The notes under the pieces are model-generated. The model did not search any database and was not told where the DNA came from. It saw nothing but the letters and a program-made list of their open reading frames with translations. From NCBI GenBank assembly GCA_964468185.1, contig CAYXTR010000018.1, positions 44,301-108,300 of the forward strand: a stretch of DNA of 64,000 nucleotides, written 5' to 3'. Below are positions 41,310 to 49,630 of this stretch, piece by piece. This stretch comes from JANQFV01 sp964468185. GTDB lineage: Bacteria > Planctomycetota > Phycisphaerae > UBA1845 > Fen-1342. Within the stretch, counting starts at the first letter, position 1; each line of letters opens with the position of its first letter. Position numbers and translations under genes: made by a program.

Positions 41310-41723
41310 CTATGCTGGCAAGCAGGTGATCAAATACGCCCAGTTCGCGAGCACCAGCACAATCAGGACGGCGGTCCACGCGCGCCGTGCGGCCGTTGAC
41401 GTCATCAGGACGATGCGGCGCCGGAACACGGTGCGCAGCACCAGCCAGGCGACCGCAACGGCCAGCAGCAGAAGTGCGAGGGGGTTATAAGCAAGCGCGG
41501 CGGTGAAGTCGGCGCGGCCGAGGGCGAGGACCATGCGGGTGGTGCCACAGGTGGGGCAGGGGAGGCCAGTGAGGCGGCGGAAGTTGCAAAGTGGCGCCGG
41601 CTGTTCGCCCGTGCCGGCGGAGAGCAGGACGTATAAGCCGACCAGCGCGAGGTGAAACAGAACGAGGGCGATTGCCCATGCGGGAATGTGGGGGAAGCGG
41701 CGCTGAACGCGGACGAGGCGCAT
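41310..41723 (-). CDS. DUF2752 membrane protein
   Basis: A 137-residue protein (an ATG at 41774 would add 17 residues). The DUF2752 signature is clear: CNFRRLTGLPCPTCGTTRM, followed by ALGRADFTAALAYNPLAL and a hydrophobic helix (LLLLAVAVAWLVLRTVF). Other membrane segments are PAWAIALVLFHLALVGLYVLL and ARRAWTAVLIVLVLANWAYL. The biochemical role of the family is unknown. The conserved CPxCGxTR motif suggests metal or thiol chemistry at the membrane. It is near two DUF4190 genes on the same strand; the three may form a unit, as DUF2752 and DUF4190 genes are often neighbours. Confidence 0.85.
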   Translation of the reverse strand: MRLVRVQRRFPHIPAWAIALVLFHLALVGLYVLLSAGTGEQPAPLCNFRRLTGLPCPTCGTTRMVLALGRADFTAALAYNPLALLLLAVAVAWLVLRTVFRRRIVLMTSTAARRAWTAVLIVLVLANWAYLITCLPA

Positions 41724-41886
41724 GATGCGTGAGTGTACGACGCGCGCGGGCACAATGGTAGCGTGGTGCGGCACGGAAGCGTGGCGCGACCGATTGAGTC
41801 GCTCCGCGAGGAATCTCGCTTGGCCAGTGGACCGATAGGCTTGTTCGTCGGAGCCTGATCGGTAGTCGTCACGAAACCGGTCTGTG

Positions 41887-41903
41887 GCCGACCAGAGGTC
41901 GGT
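41887..41903. repeat. Dispersed palindrome, copy 7
   Basis: GCCGACCAGAGGTCGGT, a shortened copy of the GACCGACC family, between two minus-strand genes. Confidence 0.45.
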
Positions 41904-41927
41904 TACTTACAGGACTGCGGGTAGGTA

Positions 41928-42248
41928 CTAGCCGACGCTATTGGCCGACGCGGCCGCTGCGAACCCGCCTATGGCCATCATGAGAATGGTGAGCCCGACT
42001 CCGACGATCAGTAGGACGACCGAGATGATGCCGAGGATTTTTCCGGCCTTGGTCATGCCTTCGCCGGTGGGGTCCATGCGGCCTTCCTGCATGGCTCGGA
42101 GGTCGCCGTTGCCCATGACCCACGCGACGATGCCGAGGATCTGGCAGACGAGTAGTCCGAGGATGCCGAGGACGAGGATGAGGGTTCCGCGATGGGGCTG
42201 CATGCCGGACGGGCCAGACATTCCGCCGGGGGTGGGCATGTCGCTCAT
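41928..42248 (-). CDS. DUF4190-type small membrane protein
   Basis: A 106-residue protein starting at the ATG at 42248 with GGAGGAG upstream. After a Gly/Pro/Met-rich leader (MSDMPTPGGMSGPSGMQ) come two membrane helices (LILVLGILGLLVCQILGIVAWVM and ILGIISVVLLIVGVGLTILMM) separated by GDLRAMQEGRMDPTGEGMTK. The helix-loop-helix with GRMDP and TxAGxILG matches DUF4190 proteins. The adjacent gene at 42413-42778 is a paralogue sharing the loop motif. Function is unknown. Confidence 0.8.
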   Translation of the reverse strand: MSDMPTPGGMSGPSGMQPHRGTLILVLGILGLLVCQILGIVAWVMGNGDLRAMQEGRMDPTGEGMTKAGKILGIISVVLLIVGVGLTILMMAIGGFAAAASANSVG

Positions 42249-42412
42249 GAGATTGCTCCTCCGATCGAGTTTTGAACTCCCGAGACCGCGCTGGTTACGA
42301 CCGCTTGGGAGACTATACGCAATGGTCCGGTAATGTCGCAAGCGCTATTGCGAAGAATCAATCAGTGTTGGGGGGTATCGTTGCGTGCGTCTGTGCGGCT
42401 GGTCAGCGGTGT

Positions 42413-42778
42413 TCAGAAGCTGCCCGAGACGGCGGGGATTGCGGCAGAGATGCCGACGAATATGAGCATGAGCAGGAGGATGGCGATGCTGAGGGCCGCG
42501 AATACGAGGCCGATGATGGCGAGAATGAGGCCGGCACGGGTGGGGCCGTCACCCGACGTGTCCATGCGACCGGCGCGCATTTGCCTGAGGTCTTCGCGGG
42601 CGAAGAGTATGGCGAGGATGCCGAAGACTTCGAGTACCAGGAGTCCCTGGCAGCAACCGAGGCTGAGGAGACCGCCGAAGAGGCCGACGATGCCGAAGGT
42701 GAGGATGAGTGCGCCGCGGTGGGGACGCACGCTGTAGCGGCTGGCCATGCCGAGGACGGGCGGGTCGGATTCGTTCAT
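42413..42778 (-). CDS. DUF4190-type small membrane protein, paralogue
   Basis: A 121-residue protein with the same plan as its downstream neighbour: PHRGALILTFGIVGLFGG, then CCQGLLVLEVFGILAILFA, the cytoplasmic loop EDLRQMRAGRMDTSGDGPTRAG and a final long hydrophobic stretch (LILAIIGLVFAALSIAILLL). Shared residues in the loop (DLRxMxxGRMD, TxAG) show tandem duplication followed by divergence; this copy has one more hydrophobic segment. Function is unknown. Confidence 0.8.
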   Translation of the reverse strand: MNESDPPVLGMASRYSVRPHRGALILTFGIVGLFGGLLSLGCCQGLLVLEVFGILAILFAREDLRQMRAGRMDTSGDGPTRAGLILAIIGLVFAALSIAILLLMLIFVGISAAIPAVSGSF

Positions 42779-43096
42779 GTGGGCTCAGTTCCGCCGGCGA
42801 AGCGCGGTGGCGATTGTGCCTGTTGGTGATGGTGCTGAATCAGTATACGGGGATGCGTGCGCGAAGTGCAAGGCGGGGCATGGGGGGGGCGGTGTGTGCG
42901 TTGAGGACTGCGCGATCGTGGGCTAGAGTACGTTGGCAGACGAGAGGCTGCTTGGGGGACTGGTTGGGTACACGGGTTGAAGACCGGTGCCACAGGAGAT
43001 AGTGGCGGGATGCACCGGTTAAAAAGCGGTGCCACAGGAAAGGCCGGTGCCGCAGGGTGTTGGGAAAGGTCTGGTGTGGCTGGTTGAGGAACTGAT
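42779..43096. other. Intergenic leader of the MscS gene with CCGGTGCCACAG repeats
   Basis: No gene was seen. From about 42964 to 43060 the word CCGGTGCCACAGG or a variant occurs several times, once as the hairpin CACCGGTTAAAAAGCGGTG. The same vocabulary appears at 56966-57092. Confidence 0.6.
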
Positions 43097-46003
43097 GTGA
43101 GCGAAGTGCTGCCGCGCGGTTGGCGTGGTTTATTCTGTCGGCTGGGGATGCTGGCTGTGGTGTGCTGCGCCGTGTCGACGGTAGCTGCGCAGACTGCGGA
43201 GGCGCCGCCGCCTGAGACGCAGGCGACGACGGGAGAGGCGACGACGCAGCCGACGAAGGTTCCAGAGAACAAGCTGGCGACGCCTTATCAAGCGGTGCAG
43301 CATTTTCTCGGGATCGTGGAGGATGACGAGGCGGGGCCGGAGCGTTTTGGGCGAGCGACGGTGTGTCTGGACCTGAGCGCGCTGGACCCGGAGGTGCGCA
43401 AGGCGAAGGGGCCGGAACTGGCGGGGCAGCTTTTCGAGATTCTCGTGGCGATGCAGGCTGCGGGGTATTTTGATTCGGAGGATGAGGAGGTCTTGCCGGA
43501 TGAGCCGGCGCTGGAGAGTGGGAAGCTCCAGTCGTTCGGACGAGATCCGATTGTGCTGGTGTTGGAGCGAATTCCACGGGTGATTCGGGACGAGAAGGGG
43601 GAGGTGCTGGCGACGTTGCAGGAGTGGCGGTTTTCGACGTCGACGGTGGCGCGCATCCCGGAATGGCACAGTGATCTGGCGCGGCTGCTGGAGCGGATGG
43701 GCGAGGCGGTCAAGCCGTCGGTGCCGACGCCAGCAGCGGCGGGGGATGTGAAAGAGGGGGCGCTGGGTTCGCCATTTGATACGGTGACGTATTTTCTGGA
43801 TACGGCGCGGGCGGCGCAGGAGGAAGGGGGCGAGCTGTATCGGAAGGCGTTCGCCTGCCTGGATTTTTCGGCGGTGATTGCGGCGGCGGTGCGGAAGGAG
43901 AGCAAGCTCGAGGATCCGGCCGCGGTGGAAATGGAAGTGCGGCGGCGTGGGGCGGATTTTGTTCAGCAGTATGTCACTGAGAATGGCGTGCAGTATGTGG
44001 ATGCGCTGGCGCGCATTCTGGGGGCGTTGCAGGACACAGGGGATCTGGATCTGGAGAAGCTGCCGAAGTCTTTGCCGGAGGAGCATAAGGGATATTGGGC
44101 GTTGGGGCGGAAGCCGCTGGAGCTGTTGCTGGTGCGGCATGCGGACGGGCGGTGGCGCTTCAGCGCGGACACGGTGCGCAAAGCGCTGGAGATGGACGAG
44201 TCGCTGAAGAAGCCGGTTGAAGCGGGGCCGGCCGAGGTTGTCCCGCCGCCGGCGGCTGCTGTACAGGAGCCCGCCGCAAAAGAGACGCCGGCGCCGGTGG
44301 TGCGCGAGCCGCGACCGGCGTCGCGGGCGCCGAAGCAGTTTCGGTCGCCGCGGGCGACGTTGGGGACATTTCGGAAGGCGATGCGGATGGGGGATCTGAC
44401 GACGGCGGTGGACTGTCTGGACCTGTCGCAGCTTACGGATACGGAGCGGGAGCTGGCGCACACACTGGCGGGGAAGTTGTGGCTGGTGATGATGCGGCAT
44501 GAGCAGGTGCCGTTGGCGACGGTGCCGGATGATCCGGCGGGGGATGCGTATGAGCTACTGAGCCGGCCGGAGGGACGGATTGAGCTGGATCGGGTTTGGA
44601 ATGAGGCGCGGGTGGAGCAGTGGCTATTCACGTCGCGCACGGTGCGGGATATCGAGAAGTTGTACGAGGCGGTTGAGAGTGAGCCGATTCATGAGAGCTG
44701 GCAGGATGTGCAAGTGCGGTTTGTGTCGCTGCCGGCGTTGTATGTGCGGGAGCTGATCAACGCGCAGATCTATGACCGGACGTTCAAGGTAACGGATCCG
44801 GAGACGGGCGAGGTTACGCGTTATACGCGGGAGGGGAAGTGGCCGAAGTGGCTTGGTGCGCAGGTGGGGACGCTGCGGGTGTGGCAGTGGATCGGCGTGT
44901 TGCTGGTGGTGCTGCTGGGGCTGCTGGTGCTATGGGTCTCGCAGCGGATTCTATCGTCGCTGGTGGCGGGATGGATGCGGTCGCGCGCGACGGAGACGAT
45001 GTCGCGTGACATCGCTCGGCGGGCGGTGTTGCCGATGTCGCTGCTGGCGATGCTGGCGGCGTGGTGGGGCGGCTTGCAGATGCTGGACCTGGGTGCGCCG
45101 CTCATGAGCTGGACGTGGTTCGTGCTCAAGATCGTGCTGGCGGTCACGGCGGTGTTTACGGTCTACCGACTGATCGATCTGATTGCGCTGTACTTCCGGG
45201 AACGGGCGGCGAAGACGCGTTCGCGGCTGGATGACGTGCTCGTGCCACTGGTGCAGAAGACCATGAAGGTCGTCGTGGTAGCCGTGGGCTGTGTGGCGGT
45301 GGCGACGACGGTTGGTTTTGAGGTCACGCCGTTGCTGGCTGGTCTGGGTGTTGGTGGTCTGGCGTTTGGTCTGGCGGCGCAGGATACGCTGAAGAATTAT
45401 TTCGGGTCGGTCAACGTCGTACTGGATCGGCCGTTTCAGGTGGGGGATTGGGTGAAGATTGGCGACTCGGAGGGGACGGTTGAATCGGTGGGGTTGCGGA
45501 GTTCGCGCATTCGGACGTTCTATAACTCGCAACTGACGATTCCGAATTCGGAGATCATGAATGCGACCGTCGATAACCTGGGGCGGCGGCGCTATCGGCG
45601 GACGTTTACGACGCTGTCGGTAACGTATTCGACGACGCCGGAGCAGTTGGATGCGTTTTGTGAGGGGATTCGGGAGATTATTCGACAGCACCCGTTCACA
45701 CGGAAAGACTACTTCCATGTGTATGTGAGTGAGTTTGGCGATTCGTACATTGGGATCATGCTTTATTGCTTTCATGAATGTCCGGATTGGGCGACGGAGC
45801 TGCGCGAGCGGCATCGGCTGTACCTGGACATTATTCGGCTGGCGCAGCGGCTTGAGGTGGAGTTCGCCTTCCCGACGCAGACGATTCATCTGCATCAGGA
45901 GGAGACGCCGGCGCCGGCGACGCTGGTTCCGCGGGGGTCAGAGGCGGCACTGAAGCATGGGCGGGAGGTGGCTGGTCGGATTATTGAGGAGACGCTGGGG
46001 TAA
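43097..46003 (+). CDS. Large MscS-family mechanosensitive channel with three N-terminal repeats
   Basis: A 968-residue protein. GTG start with GAGGA upstream, then a signal peptide (LFCRLGMLAVVCCAVSTVAAQ). Three tandem periplasmic domains of 120-140 residues start near 60, 223 and 411; each opens with a (T/S)P helix (LATPYQAVQHFL, LGSPFDTVTYFL, FRSPRATLGTFR), then a CLDLS/CLDFS segment, and ends in WxF(S/T)xxTV. Membrane helices run from about 590 to 765. The pore helix is GLGVGGLAFGLAAQDTLKNYFGSV and the MscS beta domain follows (DRPFQVGDWVKIG, LTIPNSEIMNATVDN). It should release solutes during osmotic shock. The repeats are unlike the Lys-rich domain of MscK. Confidence 0.9.
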   Translation: MSEVLPRGWRGLFCRLGMLAVVCCAVSTVAAQTAEAPPPETQATTGEATTQPTKVPENKLATPYQAVQHFLGIVEDDEAGPERFGRATVCLDLSALDPEVRKAKGPELAGQLFEILVAMQAAGYFDSEDEEVLPDEPALESGKLQSFGRDPIVLVLERIPRVIRDEKGEVLATLQEWRFSTSTVARIPEWHSDLARLLERMGEAVKPSVPTPAAAGDVKEGALGSPFDTVTYFLDTARAAQEEGGELYRKAFACLDFSAVIAAAVRKESKLEDPAAVEMEVRRRGADFVQQYVTENGVQYVDALARILGALQDTGDLDLEKLPKSLPEEHKGYWALGRKPLELLLVRHADGRWRFSADTVRKALEMDESLKKPVEAGPAEVVPPPAAAVQEPAAKETPAPVVREPRPASRAPKQFRSPRATLGTFRKAMRMGDLTTAVDCLDLSQLTDTERELAHTLAGKLWLVMMRHEQVPLATVPDDPAGDAYELLSRPEGRIELDRVWNEARVEQWLFTSRTVRDIEKLYEAVESEPIHESWQDVQVRFVSLPALYVRELINAQIYDRTFKVTDPETGEVTRYTREGKWPKWLGAQVGTLRVWQWIGVLLVVLLGLLVLWVSQRILSSLVAGWMRSRATETMSRDIARRAVLPMSLLAMLAAWWGGLQMLDLGAPLMSWTWFVLKIVLAVTAVFTVYRLIDLIALYFRERAAKTRSRLDDVLVPLVQKTMKVVVVAVGCVAVATTVGFEVTPLLAGLGVGGLAFGLAAQDTLKNYFGSVNVVLDRPFQVGDWVKIGDSEGTVESVGLRSSRIRTFYNSQLTIPNSEIMNATVDNLGRRRYRRTFTTLSVTYSTTPEQLDAFCEGIREIIRQHPFTRKDYFHVYVSEFGDSYIGIMLYCFHECPDWATELRERHRLYLDIIRLAQRLEVEFAFPTQTIHLHQEETPAPATLVPRGSEAALKHGREVAGRIIEETLG

Positions 46004-46231
46004 GCGCGGTGCGCCGGTGGGGTCGAGTGACAGGCGAGTGTGTGTGGGGGGGCAGGCGGGCAGGTGCGAGATCGGGAATCGCACCAGGGCAGCGCGTGCG
46101 TAATCGCACTTTTATATTGGGATTTCGGTCGTTGATTGGTTAGGCTACTTGTGTCACCAATCGGCGGGACCACAAACGGGCGGGTCAGCGCGTCACACGC
46201 CCGTATGCAACGTTGTGCCCGCCCCGTGTAG

Positions 46232-46253
46232 CGTCAGGCCTGCGAGCCTGACG
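46232..46253. repeat. GCGTCAGG hairpin repeat, copy 2
   Basis: CGTCAGGCCTGCGAGCCTGACG; together with GTGTAG before it, it matches 36376-36397 read on the minus strand. Confidence 0.65.
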
Positions 46254-46284
46254 TCCGGGGCCGCGGCCGAAGGAGGAGCATGTC

Positions 46285-46989
46285 GTGAAATCACGTCTGC
46301 TGTTGCTGCTTGTCGCCATCTGCATCGTCGCCCCGGCGGTCGCGGAGCCGTACTGGATCGCGTGGGAAGGCGACGACTTTCCGGAGAATCAGGGCTGGGA
46401 ACGCCACTGGGGCAACTGGGACGGCCCGTACGAAGGCGATGGCGCGATTCGCACCCTCAACGACGGCGTCATGACATACGATTCGCGGCAGGATGATGGC
46501 ATCTTCGACGGTTCGATCATGTCTCGTCCAGGCGAATTGGATCCTGAGCCTGGCGAGATGTTCGTTATGGAATGGCGACTCAACGTTCGCGAGCTTGTGG
46601 GGAGCTACGACTCCAGCGTGGCCTTGGCCAGTGACCAGTCACGGATTCTCGGGTTTGAGTGCGCCTACGATGAGATCCGCAGTGGATACGACGAGAGCAT
46701 GACCGTCCCGATCACGCCCGAGGTATTTCACGTCTACCGCGTCGAGACATCTGACATGGAGGACTACGCGTTTTATGTGGACGGCACTCTCGTTCACGAG
46801 GGGACTCTGATCCAGTCTGGAGGGCTGCAGTCGCGAATCGCCTGGGGCGATGGCGTCCAAGGCGCCGCCAGCCTGCATGACTGGGATTACTTTCGCTTCG
46901 GCGTCGTTCCGGAACCATCTCAACTACTGGCATTACTGATCCTGTGCGCGTTGGGCGCCAGGACATATCGCAGTGGCCGTGCATTATGA
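46285..46989 (+). CDS. PEP-CTERM sorting domain protein
   Basis: A 234-residue exported protein beginning at the GTG at 46285, with GAAGGAGGAG upstream. A signal peptide (SRLLLLLVAICIVAPAVAEP) is followed by a lectin-like beta-sandwich (LNDGVMTYDSRQDDGIFDGS, FVMEWRLNVRELVGSYDSSV, HVYRVETSDMEDYAFYVDG), resembling concanavalin-type domains. The C-terminus is VVPEPSQLLALLILCALGAR followed by TYRSGRAL: PEP motif, hydrophobic helix and basic tail. It is the third PEP-CTERM protein in the window but is not closely related to the first two. It probably binds carbohydrate at the surface; this is inferred from fold impression only. Confidence 0.75.
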   Translation: MKSRLLLLLVAICIVAPAVAEPYWIAWEGDDFPENQGWERHWGNWDGPYEGDGAIRTLNDGVMTYDSRQDDGIFDGSIMSRPGELDPEPGEMFVMEWRLNVRELVGSYDSSVALASDQSRILGFECAYDEIRSGYDESMTVPITPEVFHVYRVETSDMEDYAFYVDGTLVHEGTLIQSGGLQSRIAWGDGVQGAASLHDWDYFRFGVVPEPSQLLALLILCALGARTYRSGRAL

Positions 46990-46999
46990 GGAGAACAAG

Positions 47000-47089
47000 A
47001 TGAACGGTTTCAGAGCACTCGCAATGCTGTTGTTGGTTTTGTTATCTGGCTCACAGTATGTGAACGGCGCAAACATGATTACTGGATAA
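47000..47089 (+). pseudogene. Truncated exported-protein gene, signal peptide only
   Basis: A frame of 29 residues starts with AGGAG-spaced ATG just 10 nt after the PEP-CTERM stop. It encodes a complete signal peptide (MNGFRALAMLLLVLLSGSQY) and stops after NMITG. The sequence right after the break, GTAGGGACAGCCACCTATTT, resembles the ends of REP-type elements linked to IS200-like transposases. I read it as the 5' remnant of a second exported protein cut by an insertion. Confidence 0.5.
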
Positions 47090-47120
47090 GTAGGGACAGC
47101 CACCTATTTCGCTGACACTT

Positions 47121-47393
47121 TTGTCCTCCCGCTGGAATTCCCCGCTGCCTGATATTCCCAAGACGATTGCGCATAACTGCGAAACGTGTCCCGCCTGCGC
47201 TGCCGGCGGTGAAGACGGCGCCGAGCGTTTGCCGGAGGATCCGTACGCGGCCGCCGAAGTGTTCCTGGCCTACCTGGCGGACGAGCAGTTGGAGACGTTC
47301 GTGGCGCTGGTTGAGCAGTTGGTCGAGCACTACGCCGACACACCCCGCGGCGCGTTCTGGTCCGCCGTGCTCGAGTTCCTCCATGCCGCCTAG
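47121..47393 (+). CDS. Doubtful 90-residue protein, possibly a gene fragment
   Basis: An open frame from a TTG (47121) to the TAG at 47393. It has a CETCPACAAGGE cysteine segment and a helical C-terminal half (AAAEVFLAYLADEQLETFVALVEQLVEHYAD). There is no ribosome site or ATG. The stop codon is supplied by the first bases of the MITE-like element at 47390, so the original gene may have continued. It could be the remainder of the gene whose start is at 47000, or an unrelated fragment. Confidence 0.35.
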   Translation: MSSRWNSPLPDIPKTIAHNCETCPACAAGGEDGAERLPEDPYAAAEVFLAYLADEQLETFVALVEQLVEHYADTPRGAFWSAVLEFLHAA

Positions 47394-47510
47394 TGTGCTG
47401 TCTTGCTAAGAGGCTGACATGGCGCACACAGCCGTGGGGGTCATGACACGGCGGGCGGGACGCCCGCCCCACCCTTGATGAGCCAGCGTACTTGCGAGAC
47501 GGTACATCAG
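47390..47510 (+). mobile_element. MITE-like element, copy 1 (121 bp)
   Basis: CTAGTGTGCTGTCTTGCTAA at the left and TTGCGAGACGGTACATCAG at the right are imperfect inverted ends. The interior carries GACATGGCGCAC and the GGGCG hairpin. It is the same length as, and nearly identical to, 56706-56826. No coding capacity. Confidence 0.7.
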
Positions 47511-47517
47511 TTCTGCA

Positions 47518-48858
47518 TCAATGCTCTGAAGAATCGTGGGATTCGTCGGGGTGGTGCAGGGTTGGGGGCTTGTGCGGTTGGGGCGCGTGCAGATTGGTGC
47601 GGAGGGTGATCCAAATGAGGGCGGTCCAGAGGATGAGTACGCTGGCGATTTGCGCGCCGGCGGCGCGGGCGGCGGGCCAAGCGAGCAGGAAGGCGCCGAG
47701 CAGCCAGCATGTGAGGGCCAAGGTGGTCGGTGTAAGGCGGCGGCGTGTGGCGCGGTGTTGGCGCGCGGCGCGATCGGCCAGCAGTGCGATCGGCCAGTAG
47801 ACCAACGGGAGGTAGTGTGTCCAAACGAGGGGGGAGGCCAGCAGCATCAGGCAGCACCAGATGCCGAACTGGGCGCGGATGTTGCGGCCGACTTCGACGC
47901 TGGGGGGAGGCCAGGTAGTAGAAGCGCGCAGGGCCGCGACGATGCTGAGGCCGGCGACGACGAGCATGAGGACGATATAGATGGTGAAGATGGCGTTGCG
48001 GGGGAAGCTGGCGAAGTTGACGTATAGCGGCTGGGGGATGGTCTCCTTGCCGCCGTCGGTGGGCGTGAGGAGTCGGCGAAGGACCATGGGGACGGCATTG
48101 TTGCTGAAGTTGGCCTTCTTGGGGGCGTCGCCGGTGATGGTGACGTAGGCGGAGTGCTGGCGGGCGGCGCGGTCGAAGAAGGCACGGTGCTGGGCGATGG
48201 TGCGTTCGTAGCCGAGCGTGGCGAGGGGGAAGGTGAAGCCGAGGACGATGAAGACGGCGATGGCCATGCCGGCTACGCGGAAGCGGCGTTTGATGAGGAA
48301 GTAGATGATGAGGGCGGCGGGGAGGAGCTTGATGAGGGTGGCGAGGCCGAGGGCGGCGCCGGCCTGCCATTCGTGGCCGCGTTCGACGAAGAACCAAGCC
48401 ATGACGATGAGGAAGACGAGGAGGAGGCCGAGGTTGCCGAGGATGGCGCAGGAGGTGATGTAGGGCAGCATCAGCGCCAGCGCGATGTAGGTAGCCATGC
48501 GGGGGCGCGGGCCGAGGCCGTCATTGAGCAGGTCTTCGACCATGACGACGGTGGTGGCCAGGCAGCCGAGTGAGAGGATGGTGAAGATCGCGATTGACAC
48601 CTGGAGCGGCAGGAAGCTCCAGGGGAGCATGAGGATGGTGAAAAAGGGGAGGTAGTTGTGTACGCCGAGGTCGGCGGCGATTTCGCCGGTTTCGCGGAAG
48701 TGGACGGCGTTCTCCCAGAAGTCACGGAAGTCGGTGCCGGTCTCGGCACGGAGGATGACGATGAGGAGGATGATGACGGAGTAGATGCCGCCGGCGATGA
48801 CGAGAGGCAGCCAGCCGGGAGGGATGGGGGCGGGTTTGGGTTGGGGTGGTGGGGTCAT
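47518..48858 (-). CDS. Polytopic glycosyltransferase-like membrane protein (GT87 / DUF2029-like)
   Basis: A 446-residue integral membrane protein with about ten hydrophobic helices (WLPLVIAGGIYSVIILLIVIL, FTILSLGCLATTVVMV, LLLVFLIVMAWFFVERG and others). The first periplasmic loop has the acidic TDFRDFWENAVHFRETGEI segment typical of GT-C enzymes, and AGAALGLATLIKLLPAALI is a GT87 landmark. Such enzymes use polyprenyl-phosphate sugars, probably mannose, at the outer face of the membrane. Its ATG overlaps the stop of the upstream GT2 gene by 4 nt. That gene encodes a polyprenyl-phosphate-sugar synthase, a natural donor supplier. Confidence 0.75.
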   Translation of the reverse strand: MTPPPQPKPAPIPPGWLPLVIAGGIYSVIILLIVILRAETGTDFRDFWENAVHFRETGEIAADLGVHNYLPFFTILMLPWSFLPLQVSIAIFTILSLGCLATTVVMVEDLLNDGLGPRPRMATYIALALMLPYITSCAILGNLGLLLVFLIVMAWFFVERGHEWQAGAALGLATLIKLLPAALIIYFLIKRRFRVAGMAIAVFIVLGFTFPLATLGYERTIAQHRAFFDRAARQHSAYVTITGDAPKKANFSNNAVPMVLRRLLTPTDGGKETIPQPLYVNFASFPRNAIFTIYIVLMLVVAGLSIVAALRASTTWPPPSVEVGRNIRAQFGIWCCLMLLASPLVWTHYLPLVYWPIALLADRAARQHRATRRRLTPTTLALTCWLLGAFLLAWPAARAAGAQIASVLILWTALIWITLRTNLHAPQPHKPPTLHHPDESHDSSEH

Positions 48859-49571
48859 GACGAGCGGCCGTGAACGAGGGCGAAGGCGTAGAGGCGGGCC
48901 AGGTGGCGCAGATAGCGGAGTTGCTCGGCGAGGTTGAGCTTGGTCTGGCCGGCGTGGCGGTCGGAGAAGGTGATGGGGACTTCGACGACGTTTCTCCAGC
49001 GGTGGCGGACGATCAGTTCGAGGGCGATTTTGTAGCCGATGGGGTGGAGGCCATCGAGGCGCAGACTGTCACGGCGAACGGCGAAGAAGCCGGCCATCAT
49101 GTCGCGAACGGGGGTGAGGGGGCGTGCGAGCATGCGGGCGACCCAACTGTTCAGGCGGCGATGGGCGGGCCAGTGGAGGTCGACCTTGCCGCCGGGGACG
49201 AAGCGGCTGCCGATGGTCATGTTGACGGTGGGGTCGTTGAGGGGTTCGAGGAGGGCGGGGATGCGTTCGGGGGGGTGCGAGAGGTCGGCGTCCATGGAGA
49301 CGATGAGGTCGCCCCGGGCGGCGCGGAGGCCGGCGATGACGGCGGTGGCGAGGCCACGGTCAGTGGTGCGGACGAGGGAGCGCACGGGGTAATCGCTGGC
49401 GAGGGCGGTGGCGACCTGGGCGGTGCCGTCGGGCGAGTTGTCGTCGACAAGCAGGAGGTCGGTGTGGGCGGGGTCGACGGCCTGGAAGATGCGGCGGGCA
49501 AGTGGCGCGATGTTCTCGCGCTCATTGAAGGTCGGGACGACGATGCTCAGCGGGGCGGGTGGGGTGTACAT
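48855..49571 (-). CDS. GT2 glycosyltransferase, polyprenol-phosphate mannose synthase-like
   Basis: A 238-residue GT2 enzyme. The GT-A fold motifs are visible: SIVVPTFNERENI at the start, LLVDDNSPDGTAQVA, SMDADLSHPPERIP (DxD) and GSRFVPGGKVDLHW. Together they match dolichol/polyprenol-phosphate mannosyltransferases (DPM1 type) that make a lipid-linked sugar on the cytoplasmic side. No C-terminal membrane domain is present, as in short DPM1. The stop overlaps the start of the GT87-like gene (ATGA), so the product is likely the donor for that enzyme. The upstream GT2 gene lies 59 nt away. Confidence 0.88.
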   Translation of the reverse strand: MYTPPAPLSIVVPTFNERENIAPLARRIFQAVDPAHTDLLLVDDNSPDGTAQVATALASDYPVRSLVRTTDRGLATAVIAGLRAARGDLIVSMDADLSHPPERIPALLEPLNDPTVNMTIGSRFVPGGKVDLHWPAHRRLNSWVARMLARPLTPVRDMMAGFFAVRRDSLRLDGLHPIGYKIALELIVRHRWRNVVEVPITFSDRHAGQTKLNLAEQLRYLRHLARLYAFALVHGRSS

Positions 49572-49630
49572 GTATGCGTTATTTCATGACATTTCGTGCT
49601 GCTGGCGCGGGGAAGTCGGAAAGCGTGCGT

